Source: an uncultured Paracoccaceae bacterium
GTDB lineage: Bacteria > Pseudomonadota > Alphaproteobacteria > Rhodobacterales > Rhodobacteraceae
DNA length: 64,000 nt
Assembly (NCBI GenBank): GCA_947489325.1
Contig: CANLDA010000003.1
Span: 1-64,000, forward strand
Direction of reading: 5' to 3'
This document shows positions 36,891-45,352 of this stretch, piece by piece. Numbering within the stretch: position 1 is the first letter of the stretch; the number at the start of each line of letters is the position of its first letter. The position numbers were made by a program, and so were the translations under genes. The notes beneath the pieces are model-generated. The model had not been told where the DNA came from, ran no database searches, and worked only from the letters and a program-made list of their open reading frames with translations.

Positions 36891-39341
36891 ATGCCTGAGA
36901 TCCAAACAGACCAAACCACCGGAGCGAAAAAACTCCCTTCCCACGCCAAGGCCGTTATTATTGGTGGTGGTGTTGTTGGATGCTCCATTCTCTTTCACCT
37001 GGCAAAATTTGGATGGAAAGACGTTGTTTTGCTGGAGCGCGATGAGTTGACATCCGGCTCGTCATGGCATGCCGCTGGACAAATTCACACCATCAGCTCA
37101 GACCCCAACATTTCACGCCTGCAGTCATATACAATTGATCTGTACAAAGAAATTGAAGAGCTGTCCGGCCATTCGGTGGGCTTGCACATCACCGGCGGGT
37201 TCTATCTGGCGTCCAATAAGACATGGTATGATTACCTGAAACGCGAGCGTTCCAAGGCGCGCTATATGGGCCTTAATCAAGAATTCATCAGCCCCAAGGA
37301 AGTGGCAGAGCGTCACCCGCTGATTGACCCAAAACATTATCATGCCGCGCTGTGGGATGATCAGGATGGCGATCTTGATCCATCAGGTGCCACCTATGCC
37401 TTTGCCAAGGCGGCCAAAGTGCATGGCGCGCAATATTTCACCCACACCCCGGCACAATCTGTCAGCCAGCGTGCGGACGGAAGTTGGGACGTTGTGACCC
37501 CCAAAGGCACCATCAATGCCGAGCACATCGTCAACTGCGGCGGTCTATGGGCACGCGAAGTGGGCCATATGGCGGGCCTGAACATCCCGGTGCAACCGAT
37601 GGAGCACCACTATCTGATCACCGAAAAGATCGACGCGGTTGCCAACCACCCCACACGCCTGCCTGCGGGGATCGATTACGAGGCGAACATCTATTTCCGA
37701 CAGGAACGTCAGGGGATGCTTTTGGGAACGTACGAACCAAAAGGCACACCTTGGAAGGTTGGCGGCACGCCGTGGGACTTTGGGCACGAATTGCTGCAAC
37801 CAGATCTGGATCGCATTGCTGATCGTTTGGAAATGTCATTTGAACGTATCCCCGCCATAGGCGAGGTGGGTATCAAAGACATGATCAACGGTCCCTTTAC
37901 CTTTGGACCTGATGGCAATCCAATGATCGGCCCGGTTCCAGGCATGCGCAATTACTGGTGTGCTGTTGGGGTTATGGCAGGGTTCTGCCAGGGTGGCGGC
38001 GTAGGTCTAACCATGGCCGAATGGATGATCGATGGCGAGCCATCCATCGACGTCTGGGCGATGGATGTGGCGCGTTTTGGTGATTGGGCAACGCCCGATT
38101 GGGGCACAGTCAAATCCACTGAAAACTATGAACGTCGCTTCGTGATGACCTTCCCGAATGAAACCCTGCCAAAGGGGCGTTTGCAAAAAACCACGGCACT
38201 TTATGATCGTCTGGTCGCCAAAGGCGCGCTGATGGGACAAGGATTTGGTCTTGAGAATGCGCTATGGTTTGCAGATGGCCCGGAAGACGCACACGAGGAC
38301 CCCACGTTTGAGCGCAATCGTTCACATGACTATGTCGCGCACGAGGTAAAGGCCGTGCGTGAGGCCGTGGGCGGCATTGAAATCGCCAACTTTGCCAAGC
38401 ATGAATTCAAAGGCCCCGGCGCGCGCGCCTATCTGGATCGCATCCTCGCCGGATACGTTCCGAAATCGGGTCGCCTGACCTTAACCCCAATGTTGACCCC
38501 AAAGGGCAATCTTTATGGCGATTTGACCGTGGCCTGTTTGAGTGAAGAGCATTTCATGTTGTTTGGATCCGGCACCATGCAAGAAGCGCACCGACGTTGG
38601 TTTGAAAAAGACCTGCCCGCGGATGTGTCCTATGCAAATGTCAGCGATGACTGGCACGGTATTGCGCTGTCCGGTCCAAGATCACGTGAATTGCTGCAAC
38701 GCATCACGCGTGATGACGTCAGTGCGGAGGCCTTCAAGTTTCGCGATCTGCGTCAGACATATGTCGGCAGCGTGCCCGTGATCCTAAACCGGATCAGTTT
38801 CTCCGGTGAGTTGGGTTATGAAATCTATTGCAAACCGCAATATCTGTTGCGCCTGGCCGAGGCGATTGAAGAGGCAGGCGCGGATATTGGCTATCGTTGG
38901 TATGGCGCGCGCGCACTGATGTCGATGCGTCTGGAAAAAGGGTGGGGTGTCTGGAGCCTTGATTTCCGCCCCGATTTTGACGCGATGGAAAGCGGCATGG
39001 ATGCCTTTATCAACTGGAAAAAAGACTTTGTTGGCAAAGACGCCACGCTGCAAGCCCGCGAAGAGGGACCCAAGCGTAAACTTGTCACGATGACCATTGA
39101 TGTGGATGGCATTGACGTCAGCAATGACGAGGCAATCCTGAAGGATGGCGAAGCGGTCGGCTACATCTCATCCGGCGGATATGCACACCACGCGCAGAAA
39201 TCCATGGCCATGGGGTATGTCGAAACAGAACACGCAGCGCCGGGAACAACGCTACAGGTGGAAATTCTGGGCGAGATGTTTGAGGCCCAGATTTTGGGTG
39301 CAGCCATCTATGATGCCAATGGTGCAAATATGCGCGCCTAA
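36891..39341 (+). CDS. FAD-dependent dimethylglycine/sarcosine dehydrogenase-like protein with GcvT domains
   Basis: The 816-aa protein has an N-terminal DAO-type flavin domain (VIIGGGVVGCSILFHLAKFG). SGSSWHAAG at about 63 holds the histidine that in rat DMGDH binds FAD covalently. The C-terminal half carries the aminomethyltransferase fold (VSYANVSDDWHGIALSGPRS) and GcvT_C-like beta barrel (VGYISSGGYAHHAQKSMAMG). It is a single-chain version of the DMGDH/sarcosine dehydrogenase group, which passes a methyl group to tetrahydrofolate. The start has AAGGAGAG upstream. It is downstream of the mttB-like gene, and a hairpin follows its stop. Confidence 0.9.
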   Translation: MPEIQTDQTTGAKKLPSHAKAVIIGGGVVGCSILFHLAKFGWKDVVLLERDELTSGSSWHAAGQIHTISSDPNISRLQSYTIDLYKEIEELSGHSVGLHITGGFYLASNKTWYDYLKRERSKARYMGLNQEFISPKEVAERHPLIDPKHYHAALWDDQDGDLDPSGATYAFAKAAKVHGAQYFTHTPAQSVSQRADGSWDVVTPKGTINAEHIVNCGGLWAREVGHMAGLNIPVQPMEHHYLITEKIDAVANHPTRLPAGIDYEANIYFRQERQGMLLGTYEPKGTPWKVGGTPWDFGHELLQPDLDRIADRLEMSFERIPAIGEVGIKDMINGPFTFGPDGNPMIGPVPGMRNYWCAVGVMAGFCQGGGVGLTMAEWMIDGEPSIDVWAMDVARFGDWATPDWGTVKSTENYERRFVMTFPNETLPKGRLQKTTALYDRLVAKGALMGQGFGLENALWFADGPEDAHEDPTFERNRSHDYVAHEVKAVREAVGGIEIANFAKHEFKGPGARAYLDRILAGYVPKSGRLTLTPMLTPKGNLYGDLTVACLSEEHFMLFGSGTMQEAHRRWFEKDLPADVSYANVSDDWHGIALSGPRSRELLQRITRDDVSAEAFKFRDLRQTYVGSVPVILNRISFSGELGYEIYCKPQYLLRLAEAIEEAGADIGYRWYGARALMSMRLEKGWGVWSLDFRPDFDAMESGMDAFINWKKDFVGKDATLQAREEGPKRKLVTMTIDVDGIDVSNDEAILKDGEAVGYISSGGYAHHAQKSMAMGYVETEHAAPGTTLQVEILGEMFEAQILGAAIYDANGANMRA

Positions 39342-39373
39342 ACATCTAGGCCACGCCAACGCGACAAACCAAG

Positions 39374-39400
39374 GGGGCAAGCGATACGCCTGCTTGCCCC
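39374..39400 (+). terminator. Hairpin after the dehydrogenase gene
   Basis: GGGGCAAGC (39374-39382) and GCTTGCCCC (39392-39400) form a perfect 9-base-pair stem with a 9-base loop. It is followed only by TCGTTCATTT, a weak T tract. It probably ends the mttB-dehydrogenase transcript, possibly with help. Confidence 0.6.
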
Positions 39401-39525
39401 TCGTTCATTTGCAGAGGCCTGTGTCAGACTCATCACCTCCATGTCAGGAGAGTGTAATATATCTTTGATATTCGAATGTGCTGTCCCATGTAGGACACAA
39501 GATGAAAAAATCAGGGACATACGCC

Positions 39526-39972
39526 ATGACAACATACTTCAAAGATCCCGATGCCATTGCCAACCTGTCGGCCGAGCAATTCAGGGTCACACAACAAAGT
39601 GGGACAGAACGTCCCGGTACCGGAGAATATCTGCGCAACAAGGCGGTCGGCATTTACGTGGACATCGTTTCTGGCGAACCATTGTTTGCGAGTTCAGACA
39701 AGTATGATTCTGGGTGTGGCTGGCCAAGCTTTACCAAGCCGATTGACACCCATCATGTGACAGAACATCACGACGCAACCCATGGCATGGTGCGTGTTGA
39801 GGTGCGGTCGCACGACGGGGACAGCCATTTGGGGCATGTTTTCCCTGATGGGCCACCTGATCGGGGTGGGCTGCGGTATTGCATTAACTCTGCAAGTCTG
39901 CGGTTTGTGCATCGTGACGATATGGAGGCTGCGGGCTATGGTGCCTATCTGGACCAAGTGGAGGACATCTAA
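39526..39972 (+). CDS. msrB: Peptide-methionine (R)-S-oxide reductase
   Basis: MsrB reduces the R form of methionine sulfoxide. The 148-aa protein contains [22 protein letters not shown] and [11 protein letters not shown] with the catalytic cysteine; there are no CxxC zinc pairs, as the CGWPSF form shows only one of them. The open frame reaches back to 39478. ATG at 39502 (with AGGA upstream) and ATG at 39526 (with AGGG nine bases upstream) are both possible starts; the second is chosen because it begins close to the conserved DPDAIANL stretch. It is one base from msrA. Confidence 0.92.
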   Translation: MTTYFKDPDAIANLSAEQFRVTQQSGTERPGTGEYLRNKAVGIYVDIVSGEPLFASSDKYDSGCGWPSFTKPIDTHHVTEHHDATHGMVRVEVRSHDGDSHLGHVFPDGPPDRGGLRYCINSASLRFVHRDDMEAAGYGAYLDQVEDI

Positions 39973-39973
39973 G

Positions 39974-40477
39974 ATGACAACAGAACGCGCAGTTTTGGCC
40001 GGGGGATGTTTCTGGGGCATGCAGGATCTGATCCGGCGCCGCAAGGGGATTGTTGGCACTCGTGTGGGATATACGGGTGGGGATGTTCCAAATGCGACGT
40101 ATAGGGATCATGGCACCCATGCCGAAGGAATCGAAATCACGTTTGATCCAGCGAAAACCTCGTATCGGGAAATTTTGGAGTTCTTTTTTCAAATTCATGA
40201 TCCGACCACGCCAAATCGGCAGGGCAATGATCGGGGAATGTCATATCGGTCTGCAATTTATTATGTGGATGATGCGCAAAAAGATATGGCTGAAGATACG
40301 ATTGCAGATGTGAATGCATCCGCATTATGGCCGGGAAAAGTTGTAACTGAAGTGGCCCCAGTTGGAGATTTCTGGGAAGCAGAAGAGTATCATCAGGATT
40401 ATCTGGAAAAGAACAAAGGTGGATATACCTGTCATTTTCCGCGTGCCGATTGGGTTTTGCCTAAACGGCAATCTTAA
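39974..40477 (+). CDS. msrA: Peptide-methionine (S)-S-oxide reductase
   Basis: The 167-aa protein has the MsrA active-site GGCFWGMQD at the start and the motifs [31 protein letters not shown] and [13 protein letters not shown]. It reduces the S form of methionine sulfoxide using thioredoxin. It starts one base after the msrB stop, with GGAGG at about 11 bases upstream, so the two form an operon. The open frame is longer, but the ATG at 39974 begins right at the family's first strand. Confidence 0.96.
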   Translation: MTTERAVLAGGCFWGMQDLIRRRKGIVGTRVGYTGGDVPNATYRDHGTHAEGIEITFDPAKTSYREILEFFFQIHDPTTPNRQGNDRGMSYRSAIYYVDDAQKDMAEDTIADVNASALWPGKVVTEVAPVGDFWEAEEYHQDYLEKNKGGYTCHFPRADWVLPKRQS

Positions 40478-40479
40478 AC

Positions 40480-40512
40480 GCCACTCATCAGTCCCTTATG
40501 GTCCTTCTTCGC
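40480..40512. repeat. Partner copy of the intergenic repeat at 36832-36864
   Basis: Between msrA and the BaiN-like gene, CTCATCAGTCCCTT, two differing bases, GGTCC, one differing base and TCTTCGCT match the reverse complement of 36832-36862 at about 27 of 30 positions. The two copies are 3.6 kb apart in opposite orientation. Confidence 0.75.
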
Positions 40513-40535
40513 TGTGTGGTGGAGAAGGAATCCTA

Positions 40536-41693
40536 TCAGCGAGCAAACTGGGCGGCGTGTTGCGCTGCCCAGCGACCTGTTGCAAGGCAAGCAGTGAGCA
40601 GATACCCCCCTGTCGGGGCTTCCCAGTCCAACATTTCCCCTGCAGCGAACACTCCGGGCATGTCCTTGATCATCAGGTTTTGGTCCAGCGCATTCAGCGG
40701 GATACCCCCGGCGGTTGAGATTGCCTCATCCAACGGGCGCGGGCCTGTATGTTGAATAGGTAGAGATTTAATTAGCGGAGCGAGGTCATCAGGCAAAGGG
40801 CGGGCGCATTCCATTAAGAGCGCCTGTTTGGCTGGGTCGAGTTTCAACACCTTTCGCAGATAGTTTGTCATGCTCATTTTTCCGCGTGGGCGACTTAATT
40901 TGTGTCGAATTTCTTCTTCTGACAAATCTGGCATCAAATCGAGGGTGAGTGTCGCACCTTCGCGCATCTCGCGGGACACAGCATAGAGCCCACCCCCTTC
41001 GATTCCTTTTTCTGACAGGACGCATTCGGCGCGCACCTTTTTAGCACCGGCACACAGCGTGACGCTTTTGATCGGGGAGCCAAAGTGTTTTGCCATATGC
41101 GTGGACCACGCCACGTGAAACCCCATGTTGGCGGGTTTGAAGGGAGCCATGGGGATGCTCAGGTGGTCAACCCATGCGCCATCTGATCCAAGCCGTGCCC
41201 AGCTAGCACCACCGCATGCCAGCACCGTCACGCGCGGGTGCAAGGTCTGTTCTCCGTCTGGTGCGTCAAACATGAACCCGTCTTCTTGCAGGCCAACCCA
41301 ACGCCATCCTGTGCGGATTTCAACGTTTTGTTGCGCCAATTTCTGCAACCAAGCACGAAGGAGAGGGGACGCCTTCATCACCTCGGGAAACACACGGCCC
41401 GATGACCCAACGAACATATCTTGCCCCAAGGATTGCGCCCAATTGATACAGTCCTTTGGGCCAAACTCTGACAACATGGGGCGCAGGAAGGGCGCGGCCT
41501 CTGCGTAAGCAGACAAGAAGGGGGTAAAGGGTTCATCCTTGGTCAGGTTCAAGCCGGATTTTCCGGCCATCAGAAATTTGCGTGCAACCGAAGGCTTGGC
41601 CTCTGCGACGATAACCTGACGTCCGGCAGCAGATAGAATATCCGCAGCCATCAGACCTGCAGGTCCACCCCCAATGACCAATGCATCTGTCAT
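40536..41693 (-). CDS. BaiN/HI0933-like FAD-dependent oxidoreductase (TIGR03862 type)
   Basis: This 385-aa flavoprotein begins with the dinucleotide-binding motif [21 protein letters not shown]. It has the family signature [16 protein letters not shown], and the second nucleotide motif is [35 protein letters not shown] at the end. These are the marks of the HI0933/BaiN family, in which the physiological substrate is mostly unknown. It overlaps the MscS gene stop by ATGA, so it is translated with that channel. TIGR03862 is recalled from family knowledge, not searched. Confidence 0.87.
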   Translation of the reverse strand: [385 protein letters not shown]

Positions 41694-43012
41694 TCTGCGC
41701 GTGTTATCAAAGGTGTTTTGAATTCCACTGTACGGTGCGGGTAAGGGATTTCGATGCCGTTGCCCTTAAGCGCATTCCAGATCAAGAAAAGCACATCAGA
41801 GGTGTATTTCTTATCCCCATCATCAATGCCATTCACCCAGAATTCCACGGCAAAATCGATGCCGCTGTCACCAAATCCGCGCAGCTCGCAATCTGGGGGA
41901 TAAGGAGAATCCAGCACCTCTGGATGTTTGGCCACGGCCTTTTCGATAATGTCAGGCACAAGGTTGATGTCCGTGTCATAGCTGACTGAAAATGGGGCCT
42001 CATACCGATTGGCCGATCCACTGTCCGAAAAATTAACAACCCGCGTGGTGATGAAATCCTCATTCGGGACAACAATCCAGCGTCCATCATATGTTTCTAA
42101 AATCGCGGCGCGGGCTGTCATCTTCACGATGGTTCCGGCCTCTCCGCCGTCCAGTTCAACATAATCGCCAACGGTGGCCTGCCCTTCGAGCAAGAGGATC
42201 ACACCTGATATGAAATTGGATGCGATCTTTTGCAAACCAAAACCAAGACCAACGCCAATCGCACCACCCAACACGGCAAGCGACGTCAGCGAAATACCCA
42301 TGACATTCATCAAGATCAGAAAGGCAAGGCCAAAGATCCCGATCTCTGCAGCCTTTGCCGCCAGTTCGCGTGTTGCGGGACGCATGTCTTCTTGGCTTTT
42401 GATAAAGGCTGCGGATTGATCATTTGACCAACGACCAAACCAAAAAATGACACCACCAAGAATGGCAAAGCGGATCAGGAACAAAAGCGAGAACGACAGA
42501 TTACCCAGTGGCACCACGGTGTCATCAAGGCGGGTTGTGACAAAATCCATCAAGCCCAAGGCATAGACAGCCGCCACTGGCACCAAAAGATAACGCCCCA
42601 CGACCTTCATCAGAGGATCTTGAATGATTTCTTTGACCAAAATGCGCACTGCCAAGAACAAGAACACGCGTTTGCCAAAGGCAATTACAGCACCAGAGCC
42701 AAACAACGATCGCGTGACACTTTCACCAATGCCGATCAGAACATAGGCCAGAAGCGGCAGTAAGAGCGGTACAAATATCAACACATAGCGCCGGAATTTG
42801 GCAATCATGTGGGCCTGATCTTTGGGCGGTGTCAAAAGTTTGGTCACCACTGGACGAGCCTTGCGGCTGATCACCAAGGCAGCGACATAAGCAAGGATCA
42901 ACAAGGCAAACTGTGACCATGCCGCAGGGCTGAGCAACCAGCCTTTGGCAATCAGCCAGCCTTCGTTTGCGAAATTCAGAACCGTTGTCACGATCTCTGG
43001 TTGATTTTCCAC
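41690..43012 (-). CDS. MscS-family mechanosensitive ion channel
   Basis: The 440-aa protein has about six membrane segments and then the channel-forming helix SLAVLGGAIGVGLGFGLQKIASNFISG, which is followed by GVILLLEGQATVGDYVEL, the start of the beta domain. This matches MscS and its larger relatives. The channel opens on osmotic downshock and lets solutes out. The start appears to be GTG at 43012. The gene is coupled to the oxidoreductase downstream; a functional link is not obvious. Confidence 0.92.
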   Translation of the reverse strand: MENQPEIVTTVLNFANEGWLIAKGWLLSPAAWSQFALLILAYVAALVISRKARPVVTKLLTPPKDQAHMIAKFRRYVLIFVPLLLPLLAYVLIGIGESVTRSLFGSGAVIAFGKRVFLFLAVRILVKEIIQDPLMKVVGRYLLVPVAAVYALGLMDFVTTRLDDTVVPLGNLSFSLLFLIRFAILGGVIFWFGRWSNDQSAAFIKSQEDMRPATRELAAKAAEIGIFGLAFLILMNVMGISLTSLAVLGGAIGVGLGFGLQKIASNFISGVILLLEGQATVGDYVELDGGEAGTIVKMTARAAILETYDGRWIVVPNEDFITTRVVNFSDSGSANRYEAPFSVSYDTDINLVPDIIEKAVAKHPEVLDSPYPPDCELRGFGDSGIDFAVEFWVNGIDDGDKKYTSDVLFLIWNALKGNGIEIPYPHRTVEFKTPLITRAE

Positions 43013-43105
43013 ACCTATACCCCCGCGTTACCCCAAACACATTGAACAGTTTCATGCCTGTTTGATCGCAAAATCTCAAGGGAAAGCAGCAATCGGGGCG
43101 ATGCA

Positions 43106-43852
43106 TTACCTTGAGGCAGGCCAGATTTGTATGTTGTGAGGATCAGTGATCTGGCCGTTCAGACCTTCGATTTCAAGGCCATTCAAAGCAGGAGTTTTAC
43201 CAAACAACGCGCCGGGAACATGCTGAAACTCCAGAACCGTATAAGGGCGCTTCCACAGCCATTCGCGATTGTGGATCGCCAATAGATCGGGATCAGGAGG
43301 GGTCTCATCCGTAAAGGCCAGAAAGTAGAGATCAAACCCAAAGTCAGGAACTGGTTGTATCGACAACGGCCTCATGCCCAAACCTTCATAGAATGACAGG
43401 TCTGACATAATACCCCCCGTGCGCAGCGTAATCTGCCCAATCCGCGCACCGCCTCCCAACGGCAGAGTGGCATCCCCTGCATGATCCGGACGCATCGTTT
43501 GAAAATCATGTTGCAGCAGCTCAATCACAAACCCCTCTGAGTCTTGCAAGTGGCACATATAACCAATGTCCAAAAATTGCCACGGCTCTGAAACCTCTAT
43601 GCCTTTGGCGCGCAACTGCACCACAGCCATATCCACGTTTGGTAGGGTAATTCCGATCTTCCAATATTGGTCAGATTTTTTCGCGGCGAAGGCTGGTCCG
43701 TCGGGGAAAAGCACAAGATCAGCATCCTGTCCGGGATAACCGACGCGCCAGATTTCACCGTCGCGACGCGCGGTCATGCCAAAGTGATCGGCATAGAAAC
43801 CGGCCAACAACTTGGGCTTTTGCACATTCAAGCGAAGACCGGACAGCCGCAT
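43106..43852 (-). CDS. VOC-family protein with two glyoxalase-like halves
   Basis: The 248-aa protein shows two vicinal-oxygen-chelate repeats. The first runs from LRLNVQKPKLLAGFYADHFGM to DSEGFVIELLQHD, and the second from IGQITLRTGGIMSDLSFYEGLGM onward. Such proteins include glyoxalases and dioxygenases. Only part of the metal ligand set (Glu in VIELL) is clear, so activity is unknown. A GTG at 43867 inside the enoyl-CoA hydratase gene is also possible; the ATG at 43852, two bases past that gene's stop, is chosen. It is the third gene of the SDR-ECH-VOC set. Confidence 0.78.
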   Translation of the reverse strand: MRLSGLRLNVQKPKLLAGFYADHFGMTARRDGEIWRVGYPGQDADLVLFPDGPAFAAKKSDQYWKIGITLPNVDMAVVQLRAKGIEVSEPWQFLDIGYMCHLQDSEGFVIELLQHDFQTMRPDHAGDATLPLGGGARIGQITLRTGGIMSDLSFYEGLGMRPLSIQPVPDFGFDLYFLAFTDETPPDPDLLAIHNREWLWKRPYTVLEFQHVPGALFGKTPALNGLEIEGLNGQITDPHNIQIWPASR

Positions 43853-43854
43853 AG

Positions 43855-44469
43855 TCAGCTTTGGCACAGTGATTTGATACCCGCAACGATGTCAGGCTTG
43901 GCCGCAAGAGTGTCTGTGGCGATGGCGCGAGCCGCATCCAAAACAGAGCCATCCTGCACAATGCGATCCACGAGACCAAATTGCAGCGCCTCTTCGGCAA
44001 GAATTTTTTGCCCCCCCATCAGGATCAATTTTGTACGCGCTGGACCGATCAAATCGGCCATCCGCTTAGGGTCAGATGGTTGTGGCAGAAATCCCAGTTT
44101 CATCACGGGATAAAAGAATTTGGCATTGGCAACAGACAGGCGCATGTCGCACGCCAAGGCCATCCCCATAGCCCCACCCGCCAACGTGCCGTTTAGGGCC
44201 GCGATCGACAAGCCGGGCAGCGCGGCAATGGCTGATGACAAACGCTCCCAAACCGGGCTGGTGGCCAATCCTGCGCGTGCCTCTTCCAGATCGGCACCTG
44301 CGGAAAACACTTTACCCGCCCCGGTCAGCACAAATACCCGCGCGTCTTGGGCGGCTTCGGCGATGTCGGCCAGTTCATTTAACATGGCCTCAGTCAAAGA
44401 ATTTGCTTTGTCCGGGCGGTTGATCGTCACGATCCACAGTCCGGAGTCTTCTTTTGTCAGATCAATCAA
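43855..44469 (-). CDS. Enoyl-CoA hydratase/isomerase family protein
   Basis: This 204-aa crotonase-fold protein has the oxyanion-hole segments VFSAGADLEEA and ALNGTLAGGAMGMALACD, and a following FYPVMKLGFLPQPSDP. It is about 50 residues shorter than the usual 255-260, lacking the C-terminal trimer-locking helices. One of the two usual catalytic glutamates (in the position after GG) is not seen. It begins with TTG at 44469 inside the TGA of the SDR gene (TTGA overlap). A role in fatty or organic acid breakdown is likely but the substrate is unknown. Confidence 0.8.
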   Translation of the reverse strand: MIDLTKEDSGLWIVTINRPDKANSLTEAMLNELADIAEAAQDARVFVLTGAGKVFSAGADLEEARAGLATSPVWERLSSAIAALPGLSIAALNGTLAGGAMGMALACDMRLSVANAKFFYPVMKLGFLPQPSDPKRMADLIGPARTKLILMGGQKILAEEALQFGLVDRIVQDGSVLDAARAIATDTLAAKPDIVAGIKSLCQS

Positions 44470-45215
44470 ATCAGGCCTACTTTTTGTCGTATGGTTTCAT
44501 CACGCAAAGATATTTCTGCCCCCAGCCAATCATCCGCCTCGGCACCACACATCCACAACAAGGCCTTTGCAGGCCAGTCCGCCGGGATGTGATCAGACCA
44601 GTCCAGCTGACTTATTGGATTGATACCGCTTGCCTTGATGTCGTGCTGCATTTGTGTGGCAACCGTACCCGGCGACAGGCTGATGGCACGGATGTCTTGA
44701 TGGCCGTTTTCCTCATGCACACAACGCGTCAGCATTAGCGCTGCTGCCTTAGAGGAGCAATAGTGGCTCCATGCCTCAACTGGGCCATGCGCGGCCCCTG
44801 ACCCGATGGTCAGAATACTCCCTCCACCCGCGGCAATCATCACAGGCAAGGCAGCCCGCATGCCGTTGAACACACCCTTAAGATTGATATCGATAGCATG
44901 GCCCCATTGGTCTGGGTCTGCTTGTGACAGATGGGAAATAGGATCAATCACACCAGCATTATTGATCAGCACATCCAATCCGCCAAAGGTTTCCACACAG
45001 GCAGAAACGGCTTTCTCCATTTCCCAATACCGGCTGACGTCACAGGGAATGGCAATTGCGTTCGGGCCAATGCTCCCCGCGATTTCAGCAATGCGATCCT
45101 TGCTTCGGGCCACCAGCGCCACGCGTGCCCCAGCAGCGGAAAATTCGCGCGCCGCGCTTTCCCCAATGCCGCGACTGGCTCCCGTGATCAGTACCGTTTT
45201 TCCCTGCATATTCAT
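44466..45215 (-). CDS. Short-chain dehydrogenase/reductase
   Basis: The 249-aa protein has the NAD(P)-binding TGASRGIG near residue 12, the structural NNAGV, catalytic Ser in ILTIGSGAA and the YxxxK replacement HYCSSKAAALML at about 150, where His occupies the first column and Tyr follows directly. It belongs to the classical SDR group. The frame opens at 45329, but the ATG at 45215 has GGAGG six bases upstream. It is the first gene of a three-gene set with ECH and VOC genes. It may reduce or oxidise a hydroxyacyl compound. Confidence 0.88.
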   Translation of the reverse strand: MNMQGKTVLITGASRGIGESAAREFSAAGARVALVARSKDRIAEIAGSIGPNAIAIPCDVSRYWEMEKAVSACVETFGGLDVLINNAGVIDPISHLSQADPDQWGHAIDINLKGVFNGMRAALPVMIAAGGGSILTIGSGAAHGPVEAWSHYCSSKAAALMLTRCVHEENGHQDIRAISLSPGTVATQMQHDIKASGINPISQLDWSDHIPADWPAKALLWMCGAEADDWLGAEISLRDETIRQKVGLI

Positions 45216-45352
45216 GGATGGCCTCCCTTGATTACGCCCAGTGGTAAACCGCCGATCGGCCTTGGTCCAGTGCGAGAATCCTCCATAAGCCCTTGACCTT
45301 GCACGCGCCAAGATCGAAGCTATTGCCAAAATTCGTATTTGAAAGGTCCGTT

